Made by a program: the position numbers and the translations under genes
Part shown: piece after piece, positions 1-6,392 of the stretch
Layout: every line of letters begins with the position of its first letter
How positions within the stretch are numbered: position 1 is the first letter of the stretch
Notes under the pieces: model-generated
The model's input: the letters and a program-made list of their open reading frames with translations, nothing else
The model's database searches: none
What the model was told of the DNA's origin: nothing
Source: Bacteroides sp.
Lineage (GTDB): Bacteria > Bacteroidota > Bacteroidia > Bacteroidales > SM23-62
Reading direction: 5' to 3'
Length of the DNA stretch: 6,392 nt
Assembly (NCBI GenBank): GCA_030592145.1
Contig: JAUVKJ010000103.1
Coordinates: forward strand, 1 to 6,392

Positions 1-5
1 CTCAT

Positions 6-509
6 ATGATCCAATCGACAAGCGTTGAGAGCTTTACCATTCGCCATGCGGAAGAGAATGATGCCTCGCTGATCCTTTGGTTCATTAAAGGGTTGGCGGA
101 ATATGAGAAACTTTCGCATGAAGTTGTGGCCACCGAAGAAGAACTTCGTGAATACCTGTTCGGTCCCCGTCCCATGGCTGAGGTTGTCATAGGGGAGTAC
201 AGATCGGAACCTGTAGGATTCGCCCTTTTTTTTCATAATTTTTCAACCTTCCTCGGGAAGCCGGGAATCTATCTTGAAGATTTATACGTGATCCCCGAAA
301 AGAGGGGGAAGGGGTTCGGGAAGAGCCTGTTGAGCTACCTCGCAAAGCTCGCCGTAGAACGGAATTGTGGAAGGCTGGAATGGGCCGTGCTGGACTGGAA
401 TGAGCCCTCCATCAAATTTTATGAATCCATAGGGGCCAGGCCAATGGATGAATGGATCATCAACCGCCTGGCCGGAGAAGAACTGTCAGAGCTTGCATTA
501 CAGCCTTAA
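6..509 (+). CDS. GNAT family N-acetyltransferase, SSAT (diamine/thialysine acetyltransferase) type
   Basis: This 167-residue cytoplasmic protein should transfer acetyl from acetyl-CoA to a primary amine on a small molecule. Its relatives act on polyamines (spermidine/spermine N1-acetyltransferase) or thialysine; the exact substrate cannot be read here. Family signatures are seen in order: an N-terminal IRxAxxxD strand (residues 12-19), a LAEYEKL helix (30-36), ATEEELREYLFG (42-53), GFALFFHNFSTFLG (71-84), the YLEDLYV strand (89-95), the acetyl-CoA loop RGKGFGK (100-106; R/Q-x-x-G-x-G/A), and WNEPSIKFYESIGA (131-144). Tyr139 of that last motif is the equivalent of the family's catalytic tyrosine. 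The length is normal and the gene is intact. The ATG at 6 gives an N-terminus of the usual length, but only five bases precede it, so an upstream start or ribosome site cannot be excluded. The next gene follows after 20 nt on the same strand. Confidence 0.93.
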   Translation: MIQSTSVESFTIRHAEENDASLILWFIKGLAEYEKLSHEVVATEEELREYLFGPRPMAEVVIGEYRSEPVGFALFFHNFSTFLGKPGIYLEDLYVIPEKRGKGFGKSLLSYLAKLAVERNCGRLEWAVLDWNEPSIKFYESIGARPMDEWIINRLAGEELSELALQP

Positions 510-529
510 CAGGAAAAGCATTCAGAATC

Positions 530-1798
530 ATGATCAAAAAGCTTACCGGTATCATCAGGAAAAAACCCTGGCTCAGTATTCTAGCCATCATTTATATGGC
601 CGCAATGATCGCCGTTTCCATTCCCAAATCAATGGACATCACTGAAGATTCAGACTACTGGGCATTCTGGCAGGGAGGCAAGGATTTTGCCGATAAGCAT
701 GAATTAAATTACACTGAAGAGAGCAAGCGGGAATTTTTCTACCCGCCTTTTGCTGCATTTATCCTCCAGCCACTGCATCTAATTCCACTGAAGTTGTCGG
801 CCCTTATCTTTTTCCTTATTAATGCACTGATCCTGCTTCCCCTAGCTATTTACTTGATTTACAGTATTTTGAGATTGATCGGGGTGGACGCCAGAAAGGC
901 TGAACTCACGTTGATCCTGGCGACCCTGTTTACGCTGAAATACTTCTGGAATAATCTTGTCATGTTCCAGGTTAATTTTATTCTTTTTGATGTCATGCTT
1001 ATAGGGTTTTATTACCTGGCCAGGAAGAAACCACATATTGCAGGCATTATGTTCACCATCATTACTTTTTTCAAGATCATCCCGGGGTTCCTGGCAGCCT
1101 ATGTATTTCTTTTTCATTTCTCCCGGCGGGTATTTATTTCCATGCTTTTAACTGTTGTGATCTGTCTGACCCTGCCGGCGGCTTTCAGGGGAATTGACCT
1201 GTGGGTTCAGGACCATGTGAATCAATACGAAAACATGCTCAAACCCTATATCCTGAAAGGCAGGATCGTGGCCGACCAGGCCAATCACAGCCTGAAGGCC
1301 GGCCTGGTGAAAACCTTTCATCCGGAAAGCCGTACCGATGAACACGTTTACCCGGAGCATTATCCTGTAACAGTCCGGATCATTTCCATACTGCAGTTGT
1401 TACTCCTGGTGATCCTCCTTGTCAACGGATTCATCCTGTACCGGAGAAAGGTTTATTTCAGCCTGGCCTACCTTGCTTCCATCCTGCTTTTTACCCATCT
1501 TGTTTCAGGCATCACCTGGACCGCCCACATGGTCACCCTGATGTTTTGTATATTGCCGGTGCTTTTAATCGATGTCAAAACCCTGAAAAAACCCGGAAAG
1601 ATCGCCTTTTACATCTTCATTGCGTTCATGGTGTTTCTGGGCATCGAAGGAAGTGATACGGTCGGGGAGAAGATCTACCTGTGCATCCGTTTCTATGATG
1701 TCTATACCTATCTCCTGATCGGACTGTTCCTGTTCTGTTCCTGGGTGGTATGGAGCAGGAGGTCTGACAGGATCTACCCGGAGGGGATACTGATCTGA
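530..1798 (+). CDS. GT87/DUF2029 family polytopic membrane glycosyltransferase
   Basis: This is a 422-residue inner-membrane protein with about ten hydrophobic segments, of the GT87 family (polyprenyl-phosphate-sugar-dependent glycosyltransferases; the known members are mannosyltransferases such as PimE). It probably moves a sugar from a polyprenyl-phosphate donor to a glycolipid or glycan on the periplasmic face; donor and acceptor are unknown. Family marks seen: after the first membrane segment, DYWAFWQGGKDF (42-53), whose Asp42 lies where GT87 enzymes keep a catalytic acidic residue; FFYPPFAAFILQPLHLIP (69-86); FKIIPG (181-186) after a membrane helix; ANHSLKAGLVK (251-261, the DUF2029 N-x-S-L-x-G motif); and SGITWTAHMVTLM (326-338, matching the family's SW-HH segment). 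I chose the ATG at 530 because the longer reading from 452 overlaps the acetyltransferase by 58 nt and adds a charged, non-membrane stretch; AGGA at 511-514 is a weak ribosome site. It may be co-transcribed with the acetyltransferase. Confidence is high for the family and low for the substrate. Confidence 0.88.
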   Translation: MIKKLTGIIRKKPWLSILAIIYMAAMIAVSIPKSMDITEDSDYWAFWQGGKDFADKHELNYTEESKREFFYPPFAAFILQPLHLIPLKLSALIFFLINALILLPLAIYLIYSILRLIGVDARKAELTLILATLFTLKYFWNNLVMFQVNFILFDVMLIGFYYLARKKPHIAGIMFTIITFFKIIPGFLAAYVFLFHFSRRVFISMLLTVVICLTLPAAFRGIDLWVQDHVNQYENMLKPYILKGRIVADQANHSLKAGLVKTFHPESRTDEHVYPEHYPVTVRIISILQLLLLVILLVNGFILYRRKVYFSLAYLASILLFTHLVSGITWTAHMVTLMFCILPVLLIDVKTLKKPGKIAFYIFIAFMVFLGIEGSDTVGEKIYLCIRFYDVYTYLLIGLFLFCSWVVWSRRSDRIYPEGILI

Positions 1799-1814
1799 TT
1801 ATACCGGGCGGCCT

Positions 1815-1899
1815 CCGGGATGACCTGTTCATAATCGAAGGACTTATCCAATTTCCAGACCCGGGATGACATTACTGTTTGTAATCGAAGGACTTATCC
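1815..1899. repeat. Imperfect direct repeat duplicating the 3' end of the tricorn gene
   Basis: There are two copies on the same strand: 1815-1849 (35 nt) and 1861-1899 (39 nt). Each has CCGGGATGAC at the left and TAATCGAAGGACTTATCC at the right, joined by 7 nt in the first copy and 11 nt in the second. The 18-nt right block is identical in both copies and starts 50 nt apart. The right copy covers the last codons and stop of the tricorn gene (residues DKSFDYKQ, stop at 1872-1874). The left copy lies beyond the stop, in the convergent gap. Because 50 is not a multiple of three, the left copy is out of frame with the gene. The simplest reading is a local tandem duplication followed by a 4-nt indel that supplies the present stop. 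Confidence 0.9.
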
Positions 1900-4800
1900 G
1901 GATAGGGTGGGATGGGAGGCACCGGCCTCGGATCCTTTTCGATAAGCTCCTGCAGGTATTTGATCGCAGCATCCAGCTGGGCGTCCTCACCCCTGAAGGT
2001 GCTGTGTGGGAGGTTATCAATAACGATATCGGGATCGACCCCGTGTCCCTCGATCAGCCATTCCCCCTTATCATCGTATACCCCGATCATGCATGCCGTA
2101 GTATTTCCGCGATCAACCAGGTATGTCAACGATGAATTAAGCCATACTTCACCTCCCCAGGTCCGGGTGCCCATGACCTTACCCAGGCCCAGCCTGCGGA
2201 ATCCTTCCGCAAAGGCCTCACCGTCCGATGACGTCCGTTCATTCACAAGGACGATCATATGACCCCTGAAGGCATAATGCATGTTCCAGTATGGTTCTCC
2301 AGCCCTGGGAACCCAGTACATCCAAGCCTTGCGCATCAATTTTTCAAGTATCCATGCATCAATGTTACCGCCGCGGTTATGCCGGACATCTATAATGAGT
2401 CCGGGTTTGTTGTAAACCGGGTAGAATCCCTTGATGAATTCGGTGAAGTTATTGGAGCCCATAGCTCTCAGGTGTACATAGCCGATCTGGTCATCACTCC
2501 TGGCTTCAACAGCGAGCCTCCGGGTATATTCCCACTCATTGTACCGGAGCCTGGACTCCTGCGAAGTAGAAATGGGTTTAACGATTTCTTCATAGGTTTT
2601 ACCGCCTGCATTCTTCAGGGTCAGCCTGACCTGCCTGCGGTTCAAGCGCCTGAGAAGGGCGGAGGAATGCTCCGCTTCCAGTACAGGGATGCCGTTGATT
2701 TTTGTGATCACATCTCCTTCTTTGATCCTGCTGTGGGCCCTGGCAAGGGGAGACATTTCTCCCGGGTAATCCGGGTCTGAAAGGTAGATTTGTTTGATCC
2801 TGAACCCGCCCGCGGCTTTGTCTTTTTCCAGCCGGGCACCCAGGGAGGAAGGAGGGGCCTTGTCGCTGCCTTTGCGTATATCGCCTCCGCGCACATAAAT
2901 ATGAAGGGCAGACAACTCCCCGACCACCTGTGAGATCAGGTTATTCAGTTCCTGGCGTTCGGTTACCCGTTCAACCAGCGGAAGATGCCTTTTATAAATA
3001 CCCTGCCAGTCGACCCCGTGCAGGTTGGGATCATAAAAATAATCACGTTGCGATCTCCAGGCGTCAGTAAAGATCTGTTTCCATTCTTCAACCGGGTCTA
3101 CGATAAAGCTCCAGCCATCCAGGTTCACCTTTTTTTCATCCAGTTTGCCGGGAGCTTTGCCATTGGCGTCAAATACATAATGGTCCTTTCCTTTCTGAAC
3201 GAAGATCTTTTTCTTATCCCCGGATAGTTCAAAGCCCCTGATCCCGGACAGGATCTTCCCGGGCTCGGGATCCTCGTTCGTGATTTTCAGGGATTTCAGT
3301 ATGGTTTCGGATTTCTCAGCGCTGCGAACATAATCGGAATAATACAGATGTGTTTTCGTAAGTTCTATCCGGTAATAGTTGCCGGCTTTTACCGGAACTT
3401 CATAAAGCCTTGATTCCAGTCCCTCAAGATCGATCTTTACACCCTTAACCTCTTCTTCAACCCCATCCTCCTTACCATCTTTTTTCTTTTTCTTTGAATC
3501 TTTCTTCTCCTTTTCCCCTTTCTCATCCTTGTCTATTAACTCGTTCTTTTCAAGGAATGGCCATTTATGGTCCTTCTGAAGGGCCAGCATATAGATCATG
3601 GTCGTTCGGTCGTAATAGGGTTCGGGTTGCCGGGGGCCCCAGACACCGTAAACCCTTGGATTGAATTCCCTGTCTGAACAGAAATACAGCCACTTACCCT
3701 CCGGATCCCATGCCGGGTTTCCGCTGTCAAGCCTTCCGGTGGTAATGATTTTTGACTTCCCGGTACGGATGTTGTGCAGCTTAATCCTTTGATTCTGATT
3801 TTTACCGGTGATCTCATATGCTATCCATTTACTGTCGGGTGCCCAGCTTAATGATCCGATACCCTGAACCTTCCCTGTATCAATGGCCCTTTTTGATTTG
3901 CCCTTTATGTCCAGCAACCAGAATATAAGGTCCTTGTCTGAGTATGCGATATACTTCCCGTCCGGTGAAGGGCGACCGTCGTTCATCAGTACCGAGCTGC
4001 CGGAGGAAAGCTGCACGGGTTTACCCATTCCGTCCAGGGGAGCTTTCCAGTACTCCATCTCGCCGGATTCGTCGGATTGCATGATCACGTCTTTCGATCC
4101 GGGAAGGAAGCGGGCATTCTTATACCGTATGCCATACTTTCGTGTCACTTCCACGAACCGTCCTGTTTTCACCGGGGCAACAAATACGCGTCCCCTGGAA
4201 GTCAGTGTAATATAGTTGCCTTCTTCTGATAAATGCCTGCTGGTAATGCTGTTCGCAGGATTGGTGATCCATTTTTCCCTGCGCTGTTCAAAATCGGATG
4301 CCAGGTAAATGGTGATTTTTCCATCCGTTTCAGACGGAATATTATAAATATATATATCGGCACCAATCTGGAAGACAATATTGCCATCGTGCAACTCAGG
4401 GGCCTGGATATCGAAATACATATAATCAGTATGTTGCTGAAGGTCATTCCCTTCAGGTGTCATGGACCAGATATTCATGGTGCCGTCGCGATCCGATACA
4501 AAATATACACGTCCGTCATACCACATAGGATCCTTGCAGGTACCTGCATAATCTGCTGTCAGGGGCACGGCTTCATCCGCTCCCCTGGAAAAACTCCAGA
4601 GATTCTGAGCGGTACCACCCATGTACCTTTTGGTCCGGCTTCCCTGGAAAGGAAGGCGGGTAAACACCAGTGTTTCCGCATCCGGATTCCAGGCGCCTGA
4701 ACTTGCCTGGTGGAGGGGAATAAGGGTTTCCTTCAGCGTTTCAGGATCAATACTCACAAGCTGGTCGTTGGGAAGGGTGGAGAAATGCCCTGTTGTATAC

Positions 4801-5168
4801 AGAACATCCCCTGCAGGAGTCCATCCAACAACAGTAGATCCTTCGCCGTGGTAGCTTAATCTTTTTGGGAGTCCGCCGTCAATTGACATCAGGTATGCTT
4901 CCCGGGGACCGTCATAAGATGCTGTGAATGCAATGAATTTCCCATCCGGGGAAATGGAGGCATGGGTCTCCTGCCCGTGGTGGGTTGTCAGCCGCCGGGC
5001 AATGCCCCCTTCAGTACTTACCTTCCAGAGATCTCCCTCCGCTGTAAAAACGATGGTCTTGTCATGTATGGCCGGATACCTGTAGTAGCCCATGTTTTCC
5101 TTCTGGGCAGGCAGGATCATGGGAATAAATAATAAAAGGGTCAGGAGTAATGAGATGGACTTATTCAT
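1872..5168 (-). CDS. Secreted tricorn protease homologue (peptidase family S41)
   Basis: This 1098-residue peptidase resembles archaeal tricorn (about 1070 residues), which trims peptides. Here a signal peptide (residues 1-21, hydrophobic core LLLTLLLFIPMIL, likely cut in LPA/Q) points to the periplasm. Domain order by motif: a first beta-propeller (about 27-310, PD40 motif SISPDGKFIAF at 71-81); a second propeller (about 315-685, PD40 motifs at 398-410, 440-451 and 485-497); the C1 helical domain with HGVDW and GELSALH (690-760); a PDZ domain (about 775-868); and the C2 catalytic domain (about 870-1065). Catalytic residues by alignment to tricorn: His756, nucleophile Ser981 in TSSDGE, and Glu1040 in IEGHGVDPD. 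Leu755 stands where tricorn has Ser745. A Lys/Glu-rich insert at 545-573 lies inside the second propeller. The tail PVPPIPPYP (1082-1090) precedes DKSFDYKQ. The gene is intact and apparently monocistronic, with no Shine-Dalgarno before the ATG at 5168. The start is supported by the signal peptide. Substrate unknown. Confidence 0.95.
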   Translation of the reverse strand: MNKSISLLLTLLLFIPMILPAQKENMGYYRYPAIHDKTIVFTAEGDLWKVSTEGGIARRLTTHHGQETHASISPDGKFIAFTASYDGPREAYLMSIDGGLPKRLSYHGEGSTVVGWTPAGDVLYTTGHFSTLPNDQLVSIDPETLKETLIPLHQASSGAWNPDAETLVFTRLPFQGSRTKRYMGGTAQNLWSFSRGADEAVPLTADYAGTCKDPMWYDGRVYFVSDRDGTMNIWSMTPEGNDLQQHTDYMYFDIQAPELHDGNIVFQIGADIYIYNIPSETDGKITIYLASDFEQRREKWITNPANSITSRHLSEEGNYITLTSRGRVFVAPVKTGRFVEVTRKYGIRYKNARFLPGSKDVIMQSDESGEMEYWKAPLDGMGKPVQLSSGSSVLMNDGRPSPDGKYIAYSDKDLIFWLLDIKGKSKRAIDTGKVQGIGSLSWAPDSKWIAYEITGKNQNQRIKLHNIRTGKSKIITTGRLDSGNPAWDPEGKWLYFCSDREFNPRVYGVWGPRQPEPYYDRTTMIYMLALQKDHKWPFLEKNELIDKDEKGEKEKKDSKKKKKDGKEDGVEEEVKGVKIDLEGLESRLYEVPVKAGNYYRIELTKTHLYYSDYVRSAEKSETILKSLKITNEDPEPGKILSGIRGFELSGDKKKIFVQKGKDHYVFDANGKAPGKLDEKKVNLDGWSFIVDPVEEWKQIFTDAWRSQRDYFYDPNLHGVDWQGIYKRHLPLVERVTERQELNNLISQVVGELSALHIYVRGGDIRKGSDKAPPSSLGARLEKDKAAGGFRIKQIYLSDPDYPGEMSPLARAHSRIKEGDVITKINGIPVLEAEHSSALLRRLNRRQVRLTLKNAGGKTYEEIVKPISTSQESRLRYNEWEYTRRLAVEARSDDQIGYVHLRAMGSNNFTEFIKGFYPVYNKPGLIIDVRHNRGGNIDAWILEKLMRKAWMYWVPRAGEPYWNMHYAFRGHMIVLVNERTSSDGEAFAEGFRRLGLGKVMGTRTWGGEVWLNSSLTYLVDRGNTTACMIGVYDDKGEWLIEGHGVDPDIVIDNLPHSTFRGEDAQLDAAIKYLQELIEKDPRPVPPIPPYPDKSFDYKQ

Positions 5169-5254
5169 GGTGGTCGGATTTTAAGTACTAAATGTACAAT
5201 TTCAATCTGAATTTTTACCGGAGCCACAGAAAGAAGATGTAATTTCCGGATTTA

Positions 5255-5284
5255 TTGTAACCTGCATAATATTATATAGTTTTG
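5255..5284 (+). promoter_or_regulatory. Bacteroidota-type sigma-70 promoter for the methyltransferase/glycosyltransferase pair
   Basis: TTG at 5255-5257 is followed after 19 nt by TAGTTTTG at 5277-5284, an exact match to the Bacteroidota -7 consensus TAnnTTTG with the usual spacing from a -33 TTG. It sits in the AT-rich divergent gap and points to the right. Transcription would begin around 5288-5292, so the first in-frame ATG (5288) would be at or before the transcript start. No operator or riboswitch-like structure was recognised around it. Confidence 0.55.
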
Positions 5285-5287
5285 TTT

Positions 5288-6136
5288 ATGACGGCAGGTT
5301 TATTGAACCTGGGTTTTACATCTCAATATGTACTGATTGGCAATTTGGATATTAAAGAGTTAAGATATAAGACGGTTGATTTTGCAACCAGACATCCCTG
5401 GGAATTGGCACGCCTCGAGGTTGTCTATTCACTAATCAATGATATTTTAACGGACAAAAAATCTCAACCCTTAAACATACTGGATTTGGGTTGTGGGGAT
5501 CTTTTTGTCTCTCATGGGCTTTCAAAAAAAATCCCCTCAGGCACTTTTTATGCAGTGGATAGTGCATTTACAGAGGAAAAAATAGAAGAATTAAGCAGGT
5601 TTGTTTCAAATCACAAAATATTTATTTTCGACTCAGTTGATAAAATCCGCTTGCAGGACAACATAAAATTCGATCTGGTTTTAATCCTTGATGTACTGGA
5701 ACATATAGATGATATACATCTCATGGAAAACGTAAGGAATAATCCATTTATCGATGACCAAACCATTTTCGTTGTAACTGTACCTGCCTATCAGGTCTTA
5801 TTCTGTTCCCGTGACCATTTCCTGGGTCACAAAAGGAGATATACCAATACATCTTTAAAGCGGAGTTTGAATGAGGCAGGATTTAAAGTATTGAAAATGA
5901 ATTATTTCTTTTTTATTTTACTGATTCCCCGTATGATAAGAGTTCTACTGGAAAAAATAACAAAACCAAATTTTGAAAATGATGGTGGCATTGGAAAATG
6001 GAAAGGGAAGAAGCGCAACACTTCATTATTTAAACGCTTATTAATTCTTGATTTCAAAACGACCCGGTTGCTGTATAAAATGAAAATTAAAATACCCGGT
6101 CTTTCAAACTACGCTATATGTCAAAAACATGTATAA
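5288..6136 (+). CDS. Class I SAM-dependent methyltransferase, cell-envelope saccharide type
   Basis: The protein has 282 residues from the ATG at 5288. It should transfer methyl from S-adenosylmethionine; the acceptor is unknown, but relatives with the same tail sit among envelope glycosyltransferases. Seen: the SAM-binding motif I ILDLGCGDLF (64-73), an acidic end of strand 2 at VDS (90-92), DVLEH (135-139) for motif IV/post-II, TVPAYQ (164-169), and a HFLGHKRRYT segment (177-186) typical of this subgroup, followed by a hydrophobic stretch YFFFILLIPRMIRVLL (206-221) that may touch the membrane. It ends in PGLSNYAICQK. The start is uncertain. The ATG at 5288 lies almost at the predicted transcript start; a TTG at 5345 would give 263 residues beginning MDIKELRYKTVDF, close to where similarity to the family seems to begin. 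No Shine-Dalgarno is visible at either. Its last 19 nt overlap the next gene, indicating co-transcription and probable translational coupling. It is clearly more AT-rich than the tricorn gene. Confidence 0.87.
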   Translation: MTAGLLNLGFTSQYVLIGNLDIKELRYKTVDFATRHPWELARLEVVYSLINDILTDKKSQPLNILDLGCGDLFVSHGLSKKIPSGTFYAVDSAFTEEKIEELSRFVSNHKIFIFDSVDKIRLQDNIKFDLVLILDVLEHIDDIHLMENVRNNPFIDDQTIFVVTVPAYQVLFCSRDHFLGHKRRYTNTSLKRSLNEAGFKVLKMNYFFFILLIPRMIRVLLEKITKPNFENDGGIGKWKGKKRNTSLFKRLLILDFKTTRLLYKMKIKIPGLSNYAICQKHV

Positions 6137-6392
6137 TCATTCCATGCTACAATGAATCAGAAAGATTGGATGTAGCAAGTTTTATTGATTATTATGAACG
6201 CAATCCGAATGTACATTTATGGTTTGTAAATGATGGCAGTAGCGATAATACCCCGGATGTTATTGAATCAATCCATAGAGGCAGGGGTGATCGAATACGA
6301 TTCATTAATCAGGCTCAAAATATGGGAAAAGCTGCAGCTATTCGTGTTGGTGTCATGGAGGCGTTAAATGTAGATTCCTTTGACATCGTTGG
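6118..6392 (+). CDS. Family 2 glycosyltransferase, N-terminal part (runs off the window)
   Basis: Ninety-one complete codons are visible from the ATG at 6118; the 3' end lies beyond the window. It is the nucleotide-binding half of a GT-A fold GT2 enzyme, which uses an NDP-sugar. Seen: CIIIPCYNESERL (5-17), VNDGSSDNT (37-45) with the first metal/nucleotide-binding Asp39, and NMGKAAAIRVGV (68-79), the pattern of dolichyl/polyprenyl-phosphate sugar synthases and related GT2 enzymes. The sequence stops before the expected DxD motif, so catalytic completeness cannot be judged. The start is well placed because the IPCYNE strand follows directly, as in most GT2 proteins. It overlaps the methyltransferase by 19 nt in a different frame, so the two belong to one operon. 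A role in making a lipid-linked or surface saccharide is inferred from this pairing; the sugar and acceptor are not known. Confidence 0.93.
   Translation, partial: MSKTCIIIPCYNESERLDVASFIDYYERNPNVHLWFVNDGSSDNTPDVIESIHRGRGDRIRFINQAQNMGKAAAIRVGVMEALNVDSFDIV

Noticed and set aside
452..529. Upstream start for the GT87 protein at 452 (448 residues)
   Set aside because: It overlaps the acetyltransferase coding region by 58 nt and adds 26 basic residues unlike the family N-terminus. The ATG at 530, directly before a basic stretch and the first membrane segment, is more natural.
842..1117. Minus-strand frame inside the GT87 gene
   Set aside because: Its translation has no family resemblance, while the plus frame carries clear membrane segments and GT87 motifs.
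1777..1819. Inverted repeat CCCGGAGG (1777-1784) / CCTCCGGG (1812-1819) as a bidirectional terminator
   Set aside because: The 8-bp stem has a 27-nt loop, no U-tract follows on either strand, and the left arm is inside the GT87 coding end. It is not a credible intrinsic terminator on this evidence.
1774..1872. 32-codon minus-strand frame starting at the TAATG after the tricorn gene, as a real small gene
   Set aside because: Its content is explained by duplication of the tricorn 3' end, and it runs antisense into the GT87 gene. There is no independent coding signal.
2259..2780. Plus-strand open frames opposite the tricorn gene (also 4233-4700 and 1912-2262)
   Set aside because: They are shadows of the strongly supported minus-strand protease; their translations show no recognisable domain or start signal.
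4336..4362. AT-alternating run (ATATATATAT) inside the tricorn gene as a regulatory site
   Set aside because: It encodes the propeller strand DIYIYNI in frame and is explained by codon choice for Ile and Tyr.
5169..5220. TACATTTA on the minus strand as the -7 box of a tricorn promoter
   Set aside because: It matches TAnnTTTG at 7 of 8 positions, but no TTG is found at the required distance upstream, so it was not called.

Overview
The window looks like an ordinary chromosomal stretch from a member of the Bacteroidota. The evidence is a secreted tricorn-type protease with the proline-rich tail and signal peptide common in that phylum, weak or absent Shine-Dalgarno sequences, and an exact match to the Bacteroidota -33/-7 promoter (TTG, 19 nt, TAnnTTTG). 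No lineage below phylum can be supported from sequence alone. There are five protein genes. No RNA genes, CRISPR arrays, insertion sequences or attachment sites were seen.

Left part (1-1798, + strand): a short GNAT acetyltransferase of the diamine/thialysine acetyltransferase (SSAT) type is followed after 20 nt by a polytopic membrane glycosyltransferase of the GT87/DUF2029 family. The spacing fits one transcript, although no shared pathway is obvious. Middle (1872-5168, - strand): a full-length, 1098-residue periplasmic tricorn protease homologue fills half of the window and converges on the GT87 gene. The 73-nt convergent gap holds an imperfect direct duplication of the last codons of the tricorn gene.

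Right part (5169-6392): a 119-nt divergent gap carries a Bacteroidota-type promoter for a + strand pair. The first gene is a class I SAM-dependent methyltransferase. The second is a family 2 glycosyltransferase (polyprenyl-phosphate sugar synthase-like) that overlaps it by 19 nt and runs off the window end. This pair is visibly more AT-rich than the rest and looks like the start of a cell-envelope or lipid-linked saccharide cluster, possibly acquired separately.

I found no convincing undescribed system. The points most worth a second look are the duplicated 3' end of the tricorn gene, an apparent Leu in place of the second catalytic Ser of tricorn, the composition step at about 5280, and a promoter whose position argues that the methyltransferase starts further downstream than its first ATG.
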